In this document: positions 61,685 through 64,000 of the stretch, in pieces
Position numbering within the stretch: the first letter of the stretch is position 1
Layout of the letters: every line of letters begins with the position of its first letter
Source of the DNA: Liquidambar formosana
Taxonomy: Eukaryota > Streptophyta > Magnoliopsida > Saxifragales > Altingiaceae
Direction: 5' to 3'
Length of the DNA stretch: 64,000 nt
NCBI GenBank assembly: GCA_039720395.1
Contig: CM077826.1
Coordinates: forward strand, 31,616,810-31,680,809
The notes under the pieces: model-generated
Told to the model about the DNA's origin: nothing
Seen by the model: the letters and a program-made list of their open reading frames with translations, nothing else
Databases searched by the model: none
Translations under genes and position numbers: made by a program

Positions 61685-63077
61685 ATACAGAGAAGGGAGA
61701 GCTATGATTCGATGGCCAATCATGGGCCGAGGAGTCTCCAAAGTCCAAACCTTTGTTAGGATTTCTTTGGGATTATGGGAGTATCTTATGGAGTAGGGCA
61801 CAGGGTTATATGTAAGGTGGATTATTTTTCCACTATTAATTTTTTTTTTTCAAGGATAAATGGAGAGGCTGGGACTTGGAAAGATGGGTAGGCCAATTCT
61901 TGGCCCATTATAAGAAATTCCTTAAAAACACAAACCAAAAGCATTTTTGGGTCTTTTGACATTGTTGGTTGGTGAGAATGCCAATCTATACATGGAAAAT
62001 CCCATAAATCCACCTTATCTAAATGAACTATATGCACAATTTGCACACGTTTAGCTGTCATTCTTACATGCCTAAGTGGATAACAATTGAAATACGATTG
62101 GTCTTCCTTGCCAACATTTCTTGGTGCACTTTTCCACAAAAGTGCAACCCCATAAAACCACTAGCAAACACTTGGCGAAACACCAATGGGCAAAGAAGAA
62201 CAAGAAACAAAAGATAGTGGATACCAATCCCTGACACGTCAGTAGCACTTATCTCTCTCCAGCCTCCATTTCCTAATCTTACACTCACGTGTTCTGCACG
62301 TGCAAATTAACAATTTATTTTGGGTAAAACAGGAAAATCACTTCTAATTTCATAAATTAAAGAGGCATAGGCAAACCTTACAATACGGGCGAAGAGATGA
62401 GTCTCCTCTTAAATGTGAGCACATTTGCCCCACACTTGAACAATAAATGAAGCAAATGGTATAGGTTATTGTAATGAATTTTCTGACTTATGCTATTAGA
62501 GAAAAAGGAAAAAAAAACATATTAATGAAACCTTAAAATGAAAGTCATACTTCATTAAAGTTCGTGATTCTAAAATTAATAAGAAAATCATTGTGATTTC
62601 AGGATAAGGTTTAGGGTTTAATTATTCTCTAATAATAGTGGGGAAAAAACCATTAAGAGATGCTTAGGGTTATTCTAATAGGATAAATCATAAATAAAAT
62701 AGAGACATGATATATGGTTTGTGTAAGCATTACTCTCGAAAGATAATTATTTTCATTCAAAAATAAATTTTATGTGAGAAAATATGTCTTACTCGTATAA
62801 CGAGTAACAACAATTAATCTCAAATTTTTGTTTTTAAGAAATAAGAGACAAAAGAAAGCGAAACAATACCTATCCGTTCCTTTAAAAAGGATAAATACTT
62901 ATTGATAAATGATACTAATATTAATATAGAGAGAAAAATAAAAAATAAAAAAAGAAAAATTAATTAAAATAAAAAAAAATAAAAAATTTGGTACTAACCA
63001 TTAACTACTAAGAAAATACAGAGTAATAAAAATGGATTGTACGTATAGCATTATTTCACAAGGTCCGCTTCACCGCA
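61685..63077. other. Intergenic DNA upstream of the invertase
   Basis: AT-rich, no recognised gene. The minus-strand open stretch at 61822-62139 has no known domain. Confidence 0.5.
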
Positions 63078-63086
63078 TATATAAAA
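63078..63086 (+). promoter_or_regulatory. TATA box, invertase gene
   Basis: TATATAAAA lies 274 bp upstream of the ATG. A CT-rich leader follows (about 63160-63190), then TCTCTGTAAGTT, a possible donor of a 5' UTR intron. Confidence 0.55.
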
Positions 63087-63351
63087 ACACGTTTCTCATT
63101 TATGAACCATTCTTGTTTTCCAAACCATCGTCTACGTTTTCCTTCATACAAGAAGATCAATCTCTCTCTTTCTCTCTCTCTCTCTCTGTATCTCTGTAAG
63201 TTCCAAGAAAATCTCTTTTCTCTTGATTTTTACACCGCTTCTCTCTTTCTAAAAACTCGCAACCTTTGAAACAGATACATATGTGCATATACATATACAC
63301 ATATATTTACATATTTGAATCTGTATCTCTTGCAAATTTCAATTGTTTCCC

Positions 63352-64000
63352 ATGAAAACAATTGGTTTGATTACCAATTCCAGAATGAAGACCTCCTGTA
63401 GAATCCTAGTTTCCTGCCGGAACTCGGCGTTTTTCGGATTCCCACCCGGAAAATGCCACCGTATACCGACCAACAATTCATACCATGTTGGCTTCAATTT
63501 TGACCATAGCCGTGAATTTCACGCCTACCCTTTTCGTATCTTGGGGTTTCGGCGTGTTATTGATAAGACCCAGAAAGGGTTTCGAGGCGCTGAATCCAGT
63601 TGGGGACAATCTAGGGTTTCATCGAGTTCTGGCTTCAATTCCGATCATAACCGTGAATTTCACACCTACCCTCTTCGAGCCTCGGGGTTTCGACGCGTTT
63701 TCGATAAGACGCAGAAGGCGTTTTGTGGGCCTGAATCGAGTTTTGGACAATCTAGGGGTTTTTCTAGCTCTTGTGGGGGAAGTGTGAAAAGGGGTGTTTC
63801 TGTTGTTGGTAGAGGTTTTTCTGATGTTCGGAATTATTCAACATCAGTGGAGACCCGTGTTAATGAGAAGAACTTTGAGAGGATTTATGTTCAGGGTGGT
63901 ATGAATGTAAAGCCATTGGTGGTGGAAAGGATTGATAAAGATGAGAACGTAGCGATAGAGGAAGAGTATAGGGTAGAAGTTGATGATACGGCGGATTCAG
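63352..64000 (+). CDS. INVA: Alkaline/neutral invertase, mitochondrial, 5' part
   Basis: An open frame of 216 complete codons runs from the ATG at 63352 past the window end. It reads MKTSCRILVSCRNSAFFGF near its start and NYSTSVETRVNEKNFERIYV, GGMNVKPLVVERID further on. Both match the N-terminal region of mitochondrial neutral invertases (glycoside hydrolase family 100; Arabidopsis INVA/INVC, grape homologue). These enzymes split sucrose into glucose and fructose. The basic, serine-rich and acid-poor leader is consistent with a mitochondrial transit peptide. The catalytic domain would lie downstream and is not visible. An unusual feature is two 47-residue tandem units (63490-63630 and 63631-63771) in the variable leader, whereas the grape protein as I recall it has one. 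The start is chosen because the residues line up with the homologue N-terminus and no earlier in-frame ATG fits. Confidence 0.88.
   Translation, partial: MKTIGLITNSRMKTSCRILVSCRNSAFFGFPPGKCHRIPTNNSYHVGFNFDHSREFHAYPFRILGFRRVIDKTQKGFRGAESSWGQSRVSSSSGFNSDHNREFHTYPLRASGFRRVFDKTQKAFCGPESSFGQSRGFSSSCGGSVKRGVSVVGRGFSDVRNYSTSVETRVNEKNFERIYVQGGMNVKPLVVERIDKDENVAIEEEYRVEVDDTADS
63490..63771 (+). repeat. 141-bp in-frame tandem duplication in invertase exon 1
   Basis: Unit 1 (63490-63630) begins GFNFDHSREFHAYP and unit 2 (63631-63771) GFNSDHNREFHTYP. Both run through GFRRV(I/F)DKTQK to GQSR..SSS. Equal length (47 codons) and intact frame indicate a true tandem duplication that has since diverged. Confidence 0.92.

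Noticed and set aside
1..64000. CRISPR array, bacterial operon or defence system
   Set aside because: Spliced plant genes and plant transposons throughout; no regularly spaced repeats or compact gene clusters.

Overview
The window is plant nuclear DNA, most likely from a woody core eudicot. The evidence is spliced genes with GT-AG introns, close resemblance of three gene products to grape and Arabidopsis proteins as I remember them, and nested LTR retrotransposons with Ty3/gypsy fragments. Gene density is low and the intergenic DNA is AT-rich. The species cannot be named from the sequence.

Region 1 to about 32,200 is a retrotransposon graveyard. A decayed plus-strand Ty3/gypsy polyprotein survives as gag (1-356 and 3310-4219), RT-end/RNase H (9568-10117) and an integrase zinc-finger remnant (12620-13115). 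It is split by long solo LTRs. Three of these have intact 5-bp target duplications: 357-3309 (ATATG), 5656-8258 (CTATG) and 10118-12619 (ATGAC). Further LTR families follow. Family C has copies at 13116-14770, 15249-16548 and 25305-26952, the last with duplication TCAAT. Family D has copies at 18225-19266, 20362-22216, 27519-29227 and 30002-32200. Family B is at 23550-25208. No intact transposon gene is present.

Region 32,200-46,000 holds short inverted-repeat elements and a convergent (tail-to-tail) pair of phosphoethanolamine/phosphocholine phosphatase-like HAD hydrolase genes. The plus copy (35755-37023, four exons, 277 aa) is intact. The minus copy (41877-40384) has the same exon structure but one extra base in exon 3 that truncates the reading frame. 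Both copies carry two perfect GAATATTC boxes 400-530 bp upstream. These match the PHR1-binding site P1BS and suggest induction by phosphate starvation, where such enzymes release phosphate from phospholipid head groups.

Region 46,066-52,980 is a complete 12-exon ABC transporter of the ABCC/MRP class on the minus strand (1472 aa, ABCC8-like). Both nucleotide-binding domains are intact.

Region 53,000-63,000 is gene-poor. It holds simple repeats, a hAT-type non-autonomous element with an 8-bp target duplication (60492-61202), a second weaker one (57015-57446) and two long fold-back elements. At 63,352 the first exon of a mitochondrial alkaline/neutral invertase starts and runs off the window. 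It carries an in-frame 141-bp tandem duplication in the variable targeting region.

The genes are independent transcription units, not a pathway cluster. I found no convincing new gene system. The most unusual signals are the position-conserved but sequence-divergent hairpin cassettes in the LTRs, the mirrored promoter boxes of the phosphatase pair together with the frameshifted copy, and the duplicated invertase leader.
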